From assembly GCF_001411555.2 (NCBI RefSeq), contig NC_049909.1, positions 18,090,623-18,154,622 of the forward strand: a stretch of DNA of 64,000 nucleotides, read 5' to 3'. Below are positions 12,701 through 23,690 of the stretch, piece after piece (positions within the stretch are counted from its first letter, which is position 1; the number at the start of each line of letters is the position of its first letter). Source of the stretch: Juglans regia. Taxonomy: Eukaryota > Streptophyta > Magnoliopsida > Fagales > Juglandaceae. Under the pieces are notes generated by a model. The model was not told the origin of the DNA and did no database searches. It saw nothing but the letters and a program-made list of their open reading frames with translations. The position numbers and the translations under genes are program-made.

Positions 12701-15700
12701 AGACTAAAAAAGGGAGGGCAACAGATTTCATTGCTACTCTAGTCATGAAATTAACTTTCTGTTTGATCTGTAATGTGCCATAGTCATTGACCAGATGTAT
12801 TAAGATTGTTAGGGTGCTTATACGGTTCATTTTTAAAATTACCTCGCAGCTTTGTTGGAAATCGTGGTTTGTGTGGTAAGCAAGTCAATGTGACTTGCAA
12901 AGATGATGGAGGGCCCGGAACAAATTCTCATTCTTCAACTTCAGGTACATTATTATGCATAGGAACATGATTTTTTGTATTTTGTGTTTCCCTGGAAGCT
13001 GGATACAATGGATTTCTTGATCATGGAGCATTCGACTTCCACTTAGTACACATTGAAACCACTTGCGGGAAACTCTTTGCCGAGAGCATGTGCACCCCCG
13101 GGATCAGTCGGGACACTGTTCCTGGACATCCGGTGCCAATAAAAAAAACCTTATTAGACATTGAAACCATACTGTTTGTGTGGTTGTCTTACTGATGTAC
13201 AGAATTGGTGAAGTCCTGATGGAAAAGTAGTTTTATGTCAATATTTATATTTTTGACATCATTATATTCAAAACTGTATAATTTTGATGGCTTAAGCTAT
13301 TAGAATTTCCCTTTTGTAGCACAAAGTCAGGGTGCAAGAAAGAAGTATTCTGGGCGGCTGCTTATTAGTGCATCTGCAACAGTGGGTGCACTACTCCTTG
13401 TTGCACTTATGTGCTTCTGGGGTTGCTTTCTGTACAAGAAGTTTGGTAAAAATGACGGAAAATGTCTTGCAATGGATGTCAGTGGAGGTACTTTTTCTTG
13501 GCTAATGTGCTATTAAATATCTTTTGAGCTGTTTGTTTCATTTGCACCCATGCCTACAAGAGTTTGTAGAATTCAACACTATTTACCAAGTTTTTATTTT
13601 TCAGGTGCATCAATAGTAATGTTTCATGGAGACTTGCCATACTCTTCAAAAGACATCATAAAGAAATTGGAGACTTTGAATGAGGAGCACATCATAGGTT
13701 GTGGGGGCTTTGGAACAGTTTACAAGCTTGCAATGGATGATGGCAATATATTTGCATTGAAAAGAATTGTAAAAATGAATGATGGCTTTGATCGTTTTTT
13801 CGAGAGAGAGCTAGAAATTCTTGGCAGTATAAAACACCGGTACCTTGTGAATTTGCGAGGTTATTGCAATTCTCCTACATCAAAATTGTTGATTTATGAT
13901 TTCCTTCCTGGTGGTAGCCTTGATGAAGCTCTTCATGGTACACGTTTTTTTTTTTTTCCTATTATGTATCTTCTTCTTCTTTTTTTTTTTTGATAAGTAA
14001 GTATTATTAATCAACAAATAGGCTTAGCCTAGTACAAATACAGAAAGCATGCCCAGTACCAATAAGTATTATTATGTATCTTCTTTATTTCTGCAACTTC
14101 AAAATTTAATTGGTAAACATGTATCATAAAGTTGTTGAATTGTCCCAACAGTGGGGATATTATCACGCCCAATTTACATTTCCTCCTTGAACAAATAGTA
14201 AACTACATAGATGTCATTCGACTTTAAATATTAAGTGATTTGACTTATGGTGGAATGTAACATGCCTGTAATTTATGAGGCATCTGAAGGAAATGAGATA
14301 AAGTCCATTCGGGACATGATCTTTGTATTACATTGTTGCTTGATTTACTTATGTTGCCAAGCGTTCTTCATGTTGCTTCTTGTAATGGACCAATAAAAAA
14401 AATGCTGCTTCTTGTAATGGACGAAATCATAATCATATGTTGACTGTGATTAATGTTCAACCCAATTTAAAAGTGAAAAGGTAATCTTGAAGTTATGGTA
14501 TCAATGCAGATAAATTTGCTGATTATATCCACACAAGTTGCTTTTTGTAGATGTGAATTCAATTGATGTGCATATTTGTGTAGGACGTTGTACAGGTTTA
14601 TGTGCAACTTATCAATAGACATCATGCATACCTATTATTTCAGGATAGCCAAAAAAAGATCTTCTTGTTTTCTGTCAAATCTAGTTCAAGCCACATTATT
14701 CTCATTCATCAGTTTTTTTTTTTTCAATATATTATTGCTGCATTATTTATTTTTTTATTACATAAAAGTAAACCCCTTAGCCTGCAAAATAATAATGTAT
14801 CGGAATGCATTATACAGAAAGATCTGAGCAGCTTGACTGGGATGCACGATTGAATATCATTTTGGGAGCGGCGAAAGGCCTAGCATACTTGCACCATGAT
14901 TGTTCACCCAGGATTATACATCGAGATATAAAGTCAAGCAATATTTTGCTTGATGGCAATCTTGAGGCTCGAGTATCTGATTTTGGACTTGCCAAACTAT
15001 TGGAGGATGAAGAGTCCCATATAACAACTATAGTTGCTGGAACATTTGGTTATCTGGCTCCAGGTATGCAAATGCATGGCATGCAAATGCTGGCCTGTTG
15101 TCCTTTTTAAAGACGTAATATGAATCATATGTTGTTTTCACTTACAAATTGCACAGTGATCTGTCTATAATTCCGTATATCTCTACTGGCAGAATATATG
15201 CAAAGTGGTAGGGCAAAAGAAAAGACTGATGTCTATAGTTTTGGGGTCCTGGTGCTTGAAGTGTTGAGTGGAAAGCGACCAACGGATGCATCATTTATTG
15301 AAAAGGGTCTGAACATTGTTGGCTGGGTATGTCTCTACACTAATTCTGCAAAAATCATCTTGGAACTAATGGAGTGACTTCTATCTTTCGATTCGTGGAT
15401 TTATAAAAAAATGGATTTATTTTTTATTGGCCAAGTCTGTATCAGTGAATACCCCTTTCTATATTCGCCACAATCTTGGGCAATTGCGCTATTCTTCTTG
15501 TCAAGCAGCTCTGCTAACCCGCCATTTTCCTTTATGCAGTTGAATTTTCTGGTCTCAGAGAATAGGCAAAGAGAGATTGTTGACCCACATTGTGAGGGGA
15601 TGCAGACAGAAAGCCTTGATGCATTGCTTTCAATCGCCATCCAGTGTGTTTCTTCTAGTCCAGAGGATAGACCCACAATGCACAGGGTGGTCCAGTTGCT

Positions 15701-15758
15701 TGAATCAGAGGTCATGACCCCATGCCCAAGTGACTTCTACGATTCTAACCCTGAATGA
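6702..15758 (+). CDS. FEI1: Leucine-rich repeat receptor kinase, FEI1/FEI2 type
   Basis: Thirteen exons join in frame to 595 aa: 6702-6798, 7209-7344, 8296-8367, 8535-8606, 11870-11941, 12274-12345, 12452-12523, 12850-12944, 13320-13487, 13605-13937, 14818-15063, 15193-15326, 15540-15758. Every junction is GT-AG and in phase. Exons 3-7 are each exactly 72 nt, one LRR apiece. Order: signal peptide (about 1-29), LRR N-cap with the DPCNW motif, five LRRs, one membrane helix (about 243-266), then the kinase with glycine loop GCGGFGTVY (317-325), Lys338, HRD 431-433 and DFG 451-453. The C-terminus [14 protein letters not shown] is the FEI signature. In Arabidopsis FEI1 and FEI2 act at the plasma membrane in cell-wall/cellulose synthesis with SOS5. 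FEI2 is the alternative name; orthology needs a tree. Intron 4 (3.26 kb) is swollen by transposons. Confidence 0.95.
8876..9064. mobile_element. MITE (189 bp) in FEI intron 4, TSD TAT
   Basis: The ends are imperfect inverted repeats: ggccttgtttgtttt at the left and aaaacaaacaagacc at the right. The interior is AT-rich with ctcatct-type subterminal motifs. TAT occurs on both sides (8873-8875 and 9065-9067). It belongs to the same family as the copies at 22271, 50506, 56823 and 57068. The 3-bp duplication and GGCC-type ends suggest the PIF/Harbinger (Tourist-like) group. Confidence 0.75.
9150..9335. mobile_element. Palindromic MITE-like element in FEI intron 4
   Basis: The two ends mirror each other: an agaaatgatatatacaag-type left end and a cttgtacatttggg...agcattactcat-type right end. 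The arms contain inverted copies of an aaaaggctt/aagcctttt motif around a short centre. No coding capacity. Boundaries are approximate and the family assignment is open. Confidence 0.5.
9355..9452 (+). mobile_element. LINE 3' tail fragment in FEI intron 4
   Basis: Contains the phrases gtatgtcctgtatgcttggg and caataaaatcttgttta followed by a short A run. These closely match the 3' end of the better preserved LINE fragment at about 9785-10082. The 5' part is missing, as is usual for LINE insertions. Confidence 0.55.
9785..10082 (+). mobile_element. 5'-truncated LINE (L1-like) in FEI intron 4
   Basis: Translates to the end of a plant LINE reverse-transcriptase protein: the piece [16 protein letters not shown] followed by an aromatic/acidic tail. 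After it come a 3' UTR, an aataaaat signal and a terminal A run near 10073. Heavy 5' truncation is characteristic. It lies in the sense direction of the host gene, inside the intron. Confidence 0.65.
10428..11047 (-). mobile_element. Longer MITE-family copy, split by a SINE, in FEI intron 4
   Basis: Sequence 10428-10660 resumes at about 10906 and ends near 11047. Together they match, in reverse orientation, the element at 11050-11431 that directly follows, and copies near 34405 and 47270. Shared features are the ctcatctcatct end, a tttttcaaatttccaaac-like interior and gtttgg-type tips. The interruption is the SINE annotated separately. Confidence 0.6.
10661..10905 (+). mobile_element. tRNA-derived SINE inserted in a MITE
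   Basis: About 240 bp that is not AT-rich, unlike its surroundings. A sequence fitting the Pol III box B consensus (GGTTCAACACC, about 10708-10718) follows a plausible A box (agtggtgaaggctttgg, about 10664-10680). The right end is an A-rich tail of aaaaat units. It has no coding capacity. Target duplications are not clear. Plant SINEs have this layout; the family name is not assigned. Confidence 0.65.
11050..11431 (+). mobile_element. Longer MITE-family copy (about 380 bp) in FEI intron 4
   Basis: Left tip ggtaagtttggagag and right tip gctccaaacaagccc are imperfect inverted repeats. The interior carries gagatgagttgaaa, several gtttgaaaaagttgtaatga repeats and an AT-rich core. It abuts an inverted copy (10428-11047), giving a head-to-head pair. 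Related copies are at about 34405-34740 and 47270-47565. Confidence 0.65.
13979..14062 (-). mobile_element. LINE 3' tail, reverse orientation, in FEI intron 10
   Basis: A T run at 13981-13991 followed by gataagtaagtattattaat and a mixed sequence reads, on the minus strand, as the 3' end and poly(A) of a LINE. A similar tttttttttgataagt fragment occurs at about 10541. Too short to classify further. Confidence 0.45.
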
Positions 15759-16984
15759 AATTCTTGTGCAAATATAGAGGTCAGAAGTAGACCAGCAGTT
15801 GAAAGGGCGTAAAATCTGCAAAGCTTCATTTGGCCATTATATTAGTCCATTATTTGTGCAGATTTTGATGATTAGAAGGTATGCTGCAGCGTTTGTGTTC
15901 TGTTTGACCTCTGTCTGAGCATATTTTTAGTCATCAATGGAAATCAGGGTGCATTGGGCTTCTTAGTTCTTACACTGTCCTGGTTTTGCATAATTGCGTT
16001 CTTAGACTTTTCTTCATTAGAATGGATTTCATCATGATTTATCTATTCCCACCGCCACCGCCACCCCCCCCAAGCCCTCTTTTCCCCTTTTCTATTTTGT
16101 AACCTTACCATTTGTTATTCTAAATTAAGTGTAAATGACATTTGTATAGATTAAAATTGTTTTTACTTTGCAAATGATTCTTATTTACGCAATTTTTGTT
16201 AAACATGTTTCGGATATAATACTCAGTTCTCTGATCTATTCAACTTGTCTTTATGCAGTTGCTAAGTAACCTGGTTTTTTATCCCCTTCTTGCATTCTTG
16301 TACTTGATTTTCTTCCCCTTTGCATTCGGAGAGTATGTCTTTGCATTCTCTTCTTATGGTATGTTTCTTCCCGGTAAAATTAATTTTTCTTCCATTCTGG
16401 AAAATTTCCTGTGCTTAATAAATTTGAGCACCTAGGTTAACTTCTGTTAACACAGATTTTCTTCCCTTGGGTGTCTTGTTAGGGCATAGTCTTCAATGTT
16501 AGAGTTGAACTACACAAAAAAGTCTAGCATAATATAGAGTAACTATTAAATACTCTCGAAATATAGACACGATATTTTTATTTTCTCGTAGGATGTCATA
16601 TAATTAAAATTAGTATTTCTGTAAAGAGTTAACCTTCAAGCCGGTCAGTCTGTTCACCCCAACATAACAGCCCCCAAAAATAATTCGTCACGAAAGGCAT
16701 CCAATTTACCTATCCTGCACCCACCCAACAGAGAATCAAAAGCTCAAAAAGTAAAATCCTCTTCTTCTTCGAAATTGACCAGAGCCATTTCATTCACAGC
16801 AGACCCACTCATCTTCGTTTGGTTTCTTTCGTCTTCCACCCTTCAATTCGTCCCCCTTCGTCTTCCACCTTGAGCTTACCCAGCGAATGTCGAGCCGCGG
16901 CAAACTGATTTGAGGAGCCCCATCGACGGACTAATTTTGCGACCCCCATCGACAGACTATTTCGCGACCCCCATATTTTGTAGG
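15759..16984. other. 3' flank of FEI gene and gap before PPR fragment
   Basis: The first few hundred bases are probably FEI 3' UTR. From about 16670 the base composition changes to C-rich. At 16918-16982 there is a near tandem repeat of ccccatcgac..gactattt..gcgac units just before the PPR homology. No intact gene is seen. Confidence 0.45.
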
Positions 16985-17641
16985 TATGGCCTTTGTGAAA
17001 GTGGAAGACTCAAAGAAGCAATTGATCTGTTCGAGGAAATGGTCTCAAAGGAGCAGATCTTACCTGATGCCCTAACTTACAATGTTTTGATCAATGGGTT
17101 CTACCGTGCAGGAAAAGTTAATCGTGCTAGGACAATGATGGAATTTATGAGGAAAAATGGATGCAATCCTAATGTATTCAATTACTCAACCTTGATGAAT
17201 GGATTTTGTAAGGAGAAAAAATTGCTAGAGGCCAAAGAAGTTTTTGATGAGATGAAGAGCTTCCGTCTGAAGCTGGATACAATTAGCTACTCGACTTTAA
17301 TTAATTGCTTCTGTAGGGCTGGAAAAATCGATGAAGCTACAAAGTTGCTCAAAGAGATGAAAGAAAAAAGAATGCAAAGTTGATATCATGACCTTCAATG
17401 TGATACTTGGAGGGCTGTGCAGAAAAGATAGTTTTGAGACGGCTCTTGACATGCTTGAGAAACTTCCCTTCGATGGTGTTTATCTAAACAAAGCTAGTTA
17501 TAGGATTGTGTTGAATTGATGGAGATGGGTTTTAAACCAGAGCTTGACTCGTGGGCTCATGTGCTAGAATTGATTTGCAAAGAAAGAAAGTTGATATTTA
17601 CATTTGAACTGCTCGATGAATTGACTGTCAGAGAGCTTTGA
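16985..17641 (+). pseudogene. Truncated P-class PPR gene fragment
   Basis: The translation shows about four and a half clean P-type PPR repeats (DALTYNVLINGFYRAGKVNRA, NPNVFNYSTLMNGFCKEKKL, KLDTISYSTLINCFCRAGKIDEA). It is then broken. A one-base frameshift near 17375 creates a TGA at 17381; the homology resumes in the next frame (DIMTFNVILGGLCRKD, NKASYRIVLN) and hits TGA at 17517. It resumes again (EMGFKPELDSWAHVLELI, FELLDELTV) to TGA at 17639-17641. At the second break the repeat register jumps, so roughly one repeat or more seems deleted. No N-terminal targeting region or earlier repeats precede it; the homology starts abruptly after a C-rich tandem repeat. The order of segments resembles At5g18475 as I recall it. 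A dead or captured fragment is the best reading; a short expressed product cannot be excluded. Confidence 0.75.
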
Positions 17642-19668
17642 TTCCACAACTATCTTGTCAACTGAATACATGGGTTTTCGAAGCAAAAAAAAAAGAACAA
17701 TATATCCTTGATTTTGACCAAATTGAATCAATGATAGATTAGAAATTATCATGTACCATGGGGTGGTAGGTTTTCTAAAATTCTAAATAGTTGTGTAAGC
17801 AACGAGATACTTGTAAAAAACAAACTATGTAAGCAATGAGAGAAGCTTGCAGTTTTTGTGTTTCCTTTCCACTCTCCCAATCACAGGCTTCCTAGGATCT
17901 CATGAGAGATCATGCAGCCCCATCCTCTTTTTGGATGGCTCATGGTGATGAAGCAAATTATTGTCCGGGGGGGCGGCATGGAGGAAAGTTATGGCTCTGA
18001 GCTAGGCGGCGGCAACAGCTCTGAAACGAATGGCGATGGAGGAAAGTGATGGCTCACGGCGATGGAGGAGAAGTTCACTACACGGGTATTAGAGGCAAAT
18101 GTGCACGACGAGTGAAATCTGAAAAGTGAAATATGAGGGAAAGTGAAAGGCAAGAAGTGTAATTAGATGGAAAAATGTGTATTTTACTTTTTATGAAATA
18201 GTCTAGGTGTTTTGCTGTGATTGGAGGGTGTTTATCCCCTAAGACCAGCCCGTTTGGTCCGAATAGGAACTATTCTTCTGTAAATAGTTTAAATGCTATG
18301 ACATGTTATAGGATGACTGGATGAGTATGGATGCCTGGTGTGGCTTGAGCTTTATTTATTTTTGGTATTTTTGTGAGGCAGGGGGAGCTCCCTCCTTCGA
18401 CTGCGCGGCTAGGTTAGTTAAATCTATAGTCCGACCACATATAACCTTCTTGTTTTGCATCCGAATGCTTCTACATTATTCTAATATGTATGCTTCGGTG
18501 GCCATTGCTGACAGAAAGGGAAGCCGAGTCTGCTGTTCCTATCAAAATAGCTCTTTTTTGGTCCAACTAAAGTGAATGATGTCCATATCCGCAGCTCATC
18601 CCAGTGCTTCCGAGTTCCATCCCTCCTGATCTTGAAATTTTCTTTCCCCGGATTTGCAAAAAAGGGCAATAATACCTCCATCTTTCATCTGTCTGTTGAC
18701 ACCAAGTTTTCTAACCGGCAACCTGTAAGATTTGGTGGTGGATTACTCTCAAGGGCAGCAACTGTTTTTCTTGGGTAGTGGGTTCCACCGTTTGCTGCCT
18801 TCTGCATCATTGAGTTTCCGGTTATATACGTTTAAAAAAAAAAACGTTTAAATCGACAGGAACATATTATATAAACTTGCGCAAGAGGGAAATTGAGAAG
18901 TGGCCAGGAGACCCAGAATTTAAATCACCCCTTCAACCTCGGTCAAAATGGAGATGTAACAAACCAAGTATTTACAATAAAATACAGTCAGTCGGAAGGT
19001 GGGACTTTGAGAGATGGGAGGTGTGTGTTTGTGTCTTGCAGCATCTCATCCTTCTATGGTGAGGGCACTAATGCCATGACTGTGGCTAGGACTTCTCTCA
19101 AAGATTCTAATTGCTTCCCATGAGAGAATAAACTATTATCACACCCAGACAGGAAAGGCACCTCTGTAGTTGCCCCCTCTTACTATTTTTTGCTTGTAAA
19201 ATATATATATATATATATCTAAATACTTGGGAGTGGTTCCCTTTGCTATAAAAGAGTATTGGTATATAATCAGTCATCTGGAGTGGCTTTAATCCTCAAA
19301 CAGTTTCAGCATGCTTATGGGAAAATAAACCAACCAGCCGAGTCGTTGGCAACACAAGGAGCTCGAAGAAAAGGCCAAAACATTCCAAAAGAGGTTAAAA
19401 GTATACTGCTACTGGACAAAATAAGGTTTACCAGTATTACAATGTAATTGATTTTGCTATAGTACTTCAGTCATAAGGACTTAGTTAATAAAATTGCAGG
19501 TATCATACACTTTGACATAGTCCTGTATATTTTTAGTAAGATCACATTGATACAAGAGCATAAGCAGGTAATGTCATCACCTTCAAAACAAACTTATTCA
19601 ATCAAGAGATTAAAACTTGTGAGAGTGACTTTCTCACGTACACCAGGCAGCCAAAATTATAGGAATAA
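17642..19668. other. Intergenic region between PPR fragment and AOX
   Basis: Contains a G-rich stretch (about 17965-18080) with repeated gatggaggaaagt/atggctc motifs, a small palindrome around 18828-18852 (cgttta and its repeat flanking an A run) and (AT)n at 19201-19218. Several short open frames (for example 18481-18681 minus and 18321-18575 plus) have no recognisable family. The last 200-300 bases before 19669 are probably AOX 3' UTR. Confidence 0.4.
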
Positions 19669-21675
19669 TTAGTGATATCCAAGTGGAGCAGAAACATCCT
19701 TCAACTGGCGTCCATGAAAATGCACGTCCTGCAGTTCAATATTGCAGCAAATTAGAAAAGATCATAAGCCATGTACAATAGGCAACGTGGGAAAAATCAA
19801 CCTAAATTAACTGGCTAACAATTCTCAAAATACATAAAACAGGGAATAAGATCATCACTCAAATGGGTACTTACGGATGCGAAGTGATTGACATCGCGGT
19901 GGTGTGCCTCATCTGCTCTTACCACCATAACAACATCACGTAAGGTGGCGTCGGGAGGAAGCTGCCAGTAATCGATGGCAATGGCCGGAGCCGGCATGTT
20001 CTTGATGTTACCTTTGTCCAGTTCGTTGAGGAACTCAGTGTACGAGTGTATTGCCTCCTCTTCCAGGTAACCGACCACTCGGTGAGCAAATTTGGGAGAT
20101 ATCATATAGCCTAAGAAGTAAGCATTGAAGAAGACAGCTTGAACAGAAATCACCAGTGCACGATCGTACCACCTAGGCTTGGTTACCTCCATAAATGTCA
20201 TGAGGTGCATGCGTTCATTCTCGGCTTCTTCCAGCAGTGCTTTGATCCAACCACCACTCTGCTCGAATCGCCTCAGTGACTTGCAATGCAGCAGCATGCC
20301 TCCAACCATGCCGGGAACAGCTGCCACAGTTTCTAGCATCATTGCCCGGCATCCATATCGCCTCTGTAACATGTAAAAACATGAGTGATGATATATACTT
20401 TATTAATAATTTTATTTGAAAGTTTTTACACCACACACCATTCACCATTCACGTGACACAATTTGATTTGGAGAATAAAATTTAAATCTTACAAATTAAA
20501 TTATTCAACGCCAAAACAAGGATCAGACTTTGAAGTATCATTCTTAAAACGATGACAATTATATTAGCAGCATGAAGAATACCCATAAACAAAAAGGAAA
20601 GAAGAGAAAAAATGGGAAATTGTGTGCATACCTGAAAGAACAGGTCAGCGGGCATCCTGAGGGCTTTGACCATCCAATAAGCCAATTTGTCCAATAAGTT
20701 TAAAGGCACGTGGTGCTTCTTCAGATCAATCGACAGGTCCGCTTGGTAAGTCTCCCATGGCTTCCATCATCAATACACAAACCCGCACACATGAATCAAT
20801 ACAAAAATATATTCAAGTTTTCCTATCCACCTCCACAAAACCCAATAAACATCGCATCTAAGAAAACTATTTTTTTTTTTTAAATATTCTCAAAATCTAT
20901 ATCAACCAAACATGGCCTTTTCCACCCTGCAGTTCTGAATCCTCGTTCATAAAACCACCCTTACGTGAAGGGAAAAAAACATTTATTTTTTACACAAAAT
21001 TCACACAGTGCAGAAGAAAATATAAAAAATAAAGCATTTTTTGAACTCTTAAACATTTCTATTGATGCAATTCTGAAAGAAATTTTTTTTTTTTTCATTC
21101 CAGCTAAAAAGGACCCGTTAAAACCTATATATATATATATATGTATATATATAGATTCGAAGCCAAGTTAATTTCAACGGCAATTCTTAACACAAGAATA
21201 TTAAGTCGTGACTCGGGAAAATTTTGACGCAAAACTCTTTCCAGAAGAAAACTTGAAAAAAAAAGGAACAAGAATGTGTAGGTACCCTAAAGCAGTCCCA
21301 CTTCCATACGGTGCCGTCCTTGTTCACAACCTTCACCGGCGGCACGCCCCAGTAACTCACAATCTCCTTCTCTTCCTTATTACTGTCAGCTGCCTGAGCG
21401 GCACTCGAAGCATGACTCGCACCACTATTCTGCACCTCCTGCTGCGCTACCGTGCTGCAGCTCCGCACCCCCACAATCCAATTCACGCCAGCATCATTGG
21501 CCGGAATACTCCCGCGCAAGAAACCGACCAGCGACGAGTTTCCACCCGATGCGAAGCCACGGCCGGCGGTGCTAGTAGTACCGGCAGCGGAATGAGAGAA
21601 GAGGCGTGCTCCCAACATGGTCATCATGGAACCGGAAAGCCGGGTCCCACCCTGACGCATCATCATCGCCACCAT
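19669..21675 (-). CDS. AOX1: Mitochondrial alternative oxidase (AOX1 type)
   Basis: Four exons on the minus strand: 21675-21286, 20760-20632, 20363-19875, 19728-19669 (390, 129, 489 and 60 nt), all GT-AG and phase 0, giving 355 aa. The 129 and 489 nt inner exons are the classic AOX1 pattern. The protein is a ubiquinol:oxygen oxidoreductase of the inner mitochondrial membrane that bypasses complexes III and IV. The N-terminus is rich in R, S and A with few acids, as expected for a mitochondrial presequence. Di-iron motifs are intact: LET (183-185), NERMHL (222-227), LEEEA (273-277) and [12 protein letters not shown] (322-333). Both regulatory cysteines are present: CysI at 128 (WKWDCF) and CysII at 178 (YGCRAMM), so redox dimer control and 2-oxo acid activation should be possible. 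Subtype (1a against 1d) is not resolved. Confidence 0.96.
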
Positions 21676-23690
21676 CTGTGCCGATCGAACCCCAAGCTTT
21701 TTGGAAAGTTTTTACAGGAAAAAGTAGAAGAAATATTGGCTTTGACTATAGCTTTCTGTCTTCAGCTGTTTGTTCACGATGAACGTGGGCAACAAGGGGT
21801 TTAGGGGGGAGATTTAAGGGGGTCATGCAGTGCTATTGAAAGATTACGTAACCTGCTTAGGAAAAAGAAAAGAAAGATACGTAACCTAACCATGGTTAGG
21901 ATGTCAGGTTAGCCTCTCATTTTCCATTAATTAGTACATTAATTAATCTCGTTAGCAAGGCGGTGGGAGCTCCTCCATGACCTGTTCGCTTCAGAATGTC
22001 GAGACGTGTTCCCTTCTGCTCCGGAGCCCTCCTCTTTTGACTCAATTGTCCTCGCGTTTACTGTATGTTGCGTTGTCCGTAGAGAGCAAGGGTGGTGAGG
22101 GTTGATTGGTAATTAGTTGGGAACTTGCAATTTCTTGGGGACAAAGTAATAAGTTGTTGTGGTGGGTGGAGGTACAGATGTTGCGTACTGCTCAAACTCA
22201 ATGCTCAAGACGGATGGTTTCAGCCTAGTTGACACTTTTCCTTAATTTTGAATGGTCAATCTGTAAATTAGCAGTGGTTTAAATTTAGAGATGAGTTGGA
22301 ATGAATTGAGATGATTTATAAATAGTAAAATAAAAGTTAAATTATTTATTATATTTTATGTAAAAATTTGAAAAAGTTATTTTAAAATTAAAAAAAGTTG
22401 AATTATTTATTATATTTCATGTAAGAATTTGATAAAGTTGTAATGATGAGATGAGATGAGTTGAGGTGGGTTGAGATGGGTTACGAATACAAACGAGGCC
22501 TTAAAGTCCCTAATTTTTTTTTTCAATATGGTATTCGGGGTTTTTGCAGAAATGGAAAAATAAAAATGATGTTGAGTTCTTTATGAATAATAGTGAATTG
22601 AGATAGTAAAATAAATTCTGTAAGACCTATCTAAGATGAGTTTAAATATATTTGGATATTAAGATAAATTTAAATATATTTATGAGAAGTTAAAAAAAGT
22701 TGTAGATCTCATGTGTAAATAAATTTTGAATTGAAATGAGTTTAGTGATTTGAGAGTTGAATATTTGAATATTAGAAGAGGTATGAATCTGAACTAAACG
22801 CTGAGTTCAGTCAAGTAACCAAACAAGCCCTTCTTTTTTTATTTTATTTATTTTTTGGTTAAGCTGTAAGAGTTATGTTATCTTATAAGTTAGGTGTAAC
22901 ACATGATTTATTGTGATATTTATTATATTTATAAAATAAATTAAAATACTAACACTTTATATATAAGCTGGAGAATTACACATTAATAATGTGTAAGGTA
23001 TGTCAATAAATAAGCTTGCAAATAGATTTATTCATATTATTATTATTATTATTATAAAATGATGTATCGCATGCTATTGACATTATCAGTAATATATTCT
23101 CCACACCAGGCTTATAAATATAATAATTATTTGATTTGTGAAAAAAGTTTAAATGTAGTCTCAAATTATGATTTGTCACTTTTTTTTTGTTTATTTTAAT
23201 AAGAGAACCATCATTTTTCATCAATCAAATGAAATGGAAAACTTATAATCTGTGTCCAATTTCAAGACTCATTTATTTATCATCTTGGAATTTTTAATAA
23301 AACATATATTTATTTTTAATATATTTACTAAGGATGCGCAGAGAGATACAGTTGGTGAAACAAATCTAACATTTGAATGTTACAAATCAAATCTTATTAT
23401 TTAAGTGATGTGGATAGTATACTTTACAATCTACACATTAACTTGAGAATAGAATAACACATTAACTTGAGAATAGAATAACTCAATCTCGTATACTCGA
23501 AAGTTGAGTAATAAAACATACATATACATCATTTTTTACAATTACGTTTACGACTCTATTTTAATAGAGAGATTATGTGAAATTAGAAATTCATTTTATT
23601 TTTATTTTTGGCTAAGTTTGGCATCAAGATGGGGGATTACAATACAAGAGAAAGGAATGTACGGTTTCTATGACAATGTTAACCTTGTGA
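21676..23690. other. Upstream of AOX / downstream of SH3P1, with MITE
   Basis: Contains the AOX leader and presumed promoter (GC-richer to about 22210; no confident TATA box seen), a 230 bp MITE at 22271-22500, and AT-rich sequence with an (ATT)n run at 23032-23056. No gene recognised. Confidence 0.45.
22271..22500. mobile_element. MITE (230 bp), TSD TTA
   Basis: TTA flanks both ends (22268-22270 and 22501-22503). Left tip gcagtggtttaaattt and right tip aatacaaacgaggcc are imperfect inverted repeats. The interior repeats gagatgag/ttgagatg at both sides and contains two gttgaattatttattatat copies. Same Tourist-like family as 56823 and 57068, a slightly longer subgroup shared with 57365-57584. 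Confidence 0.75.

Noticed and set aside
18321..18778. Possible exons of an unknown gene between the PPR fragment and AOX
   Set aside because: Short frames on both strands with no consistent splice pattern or recognisable motif.
21208..21804. 198-codon plus-strand frame opposite AOX exon 1
   Set aside because: Antisense to a clear AOX presequence exon; the translation has no family features.
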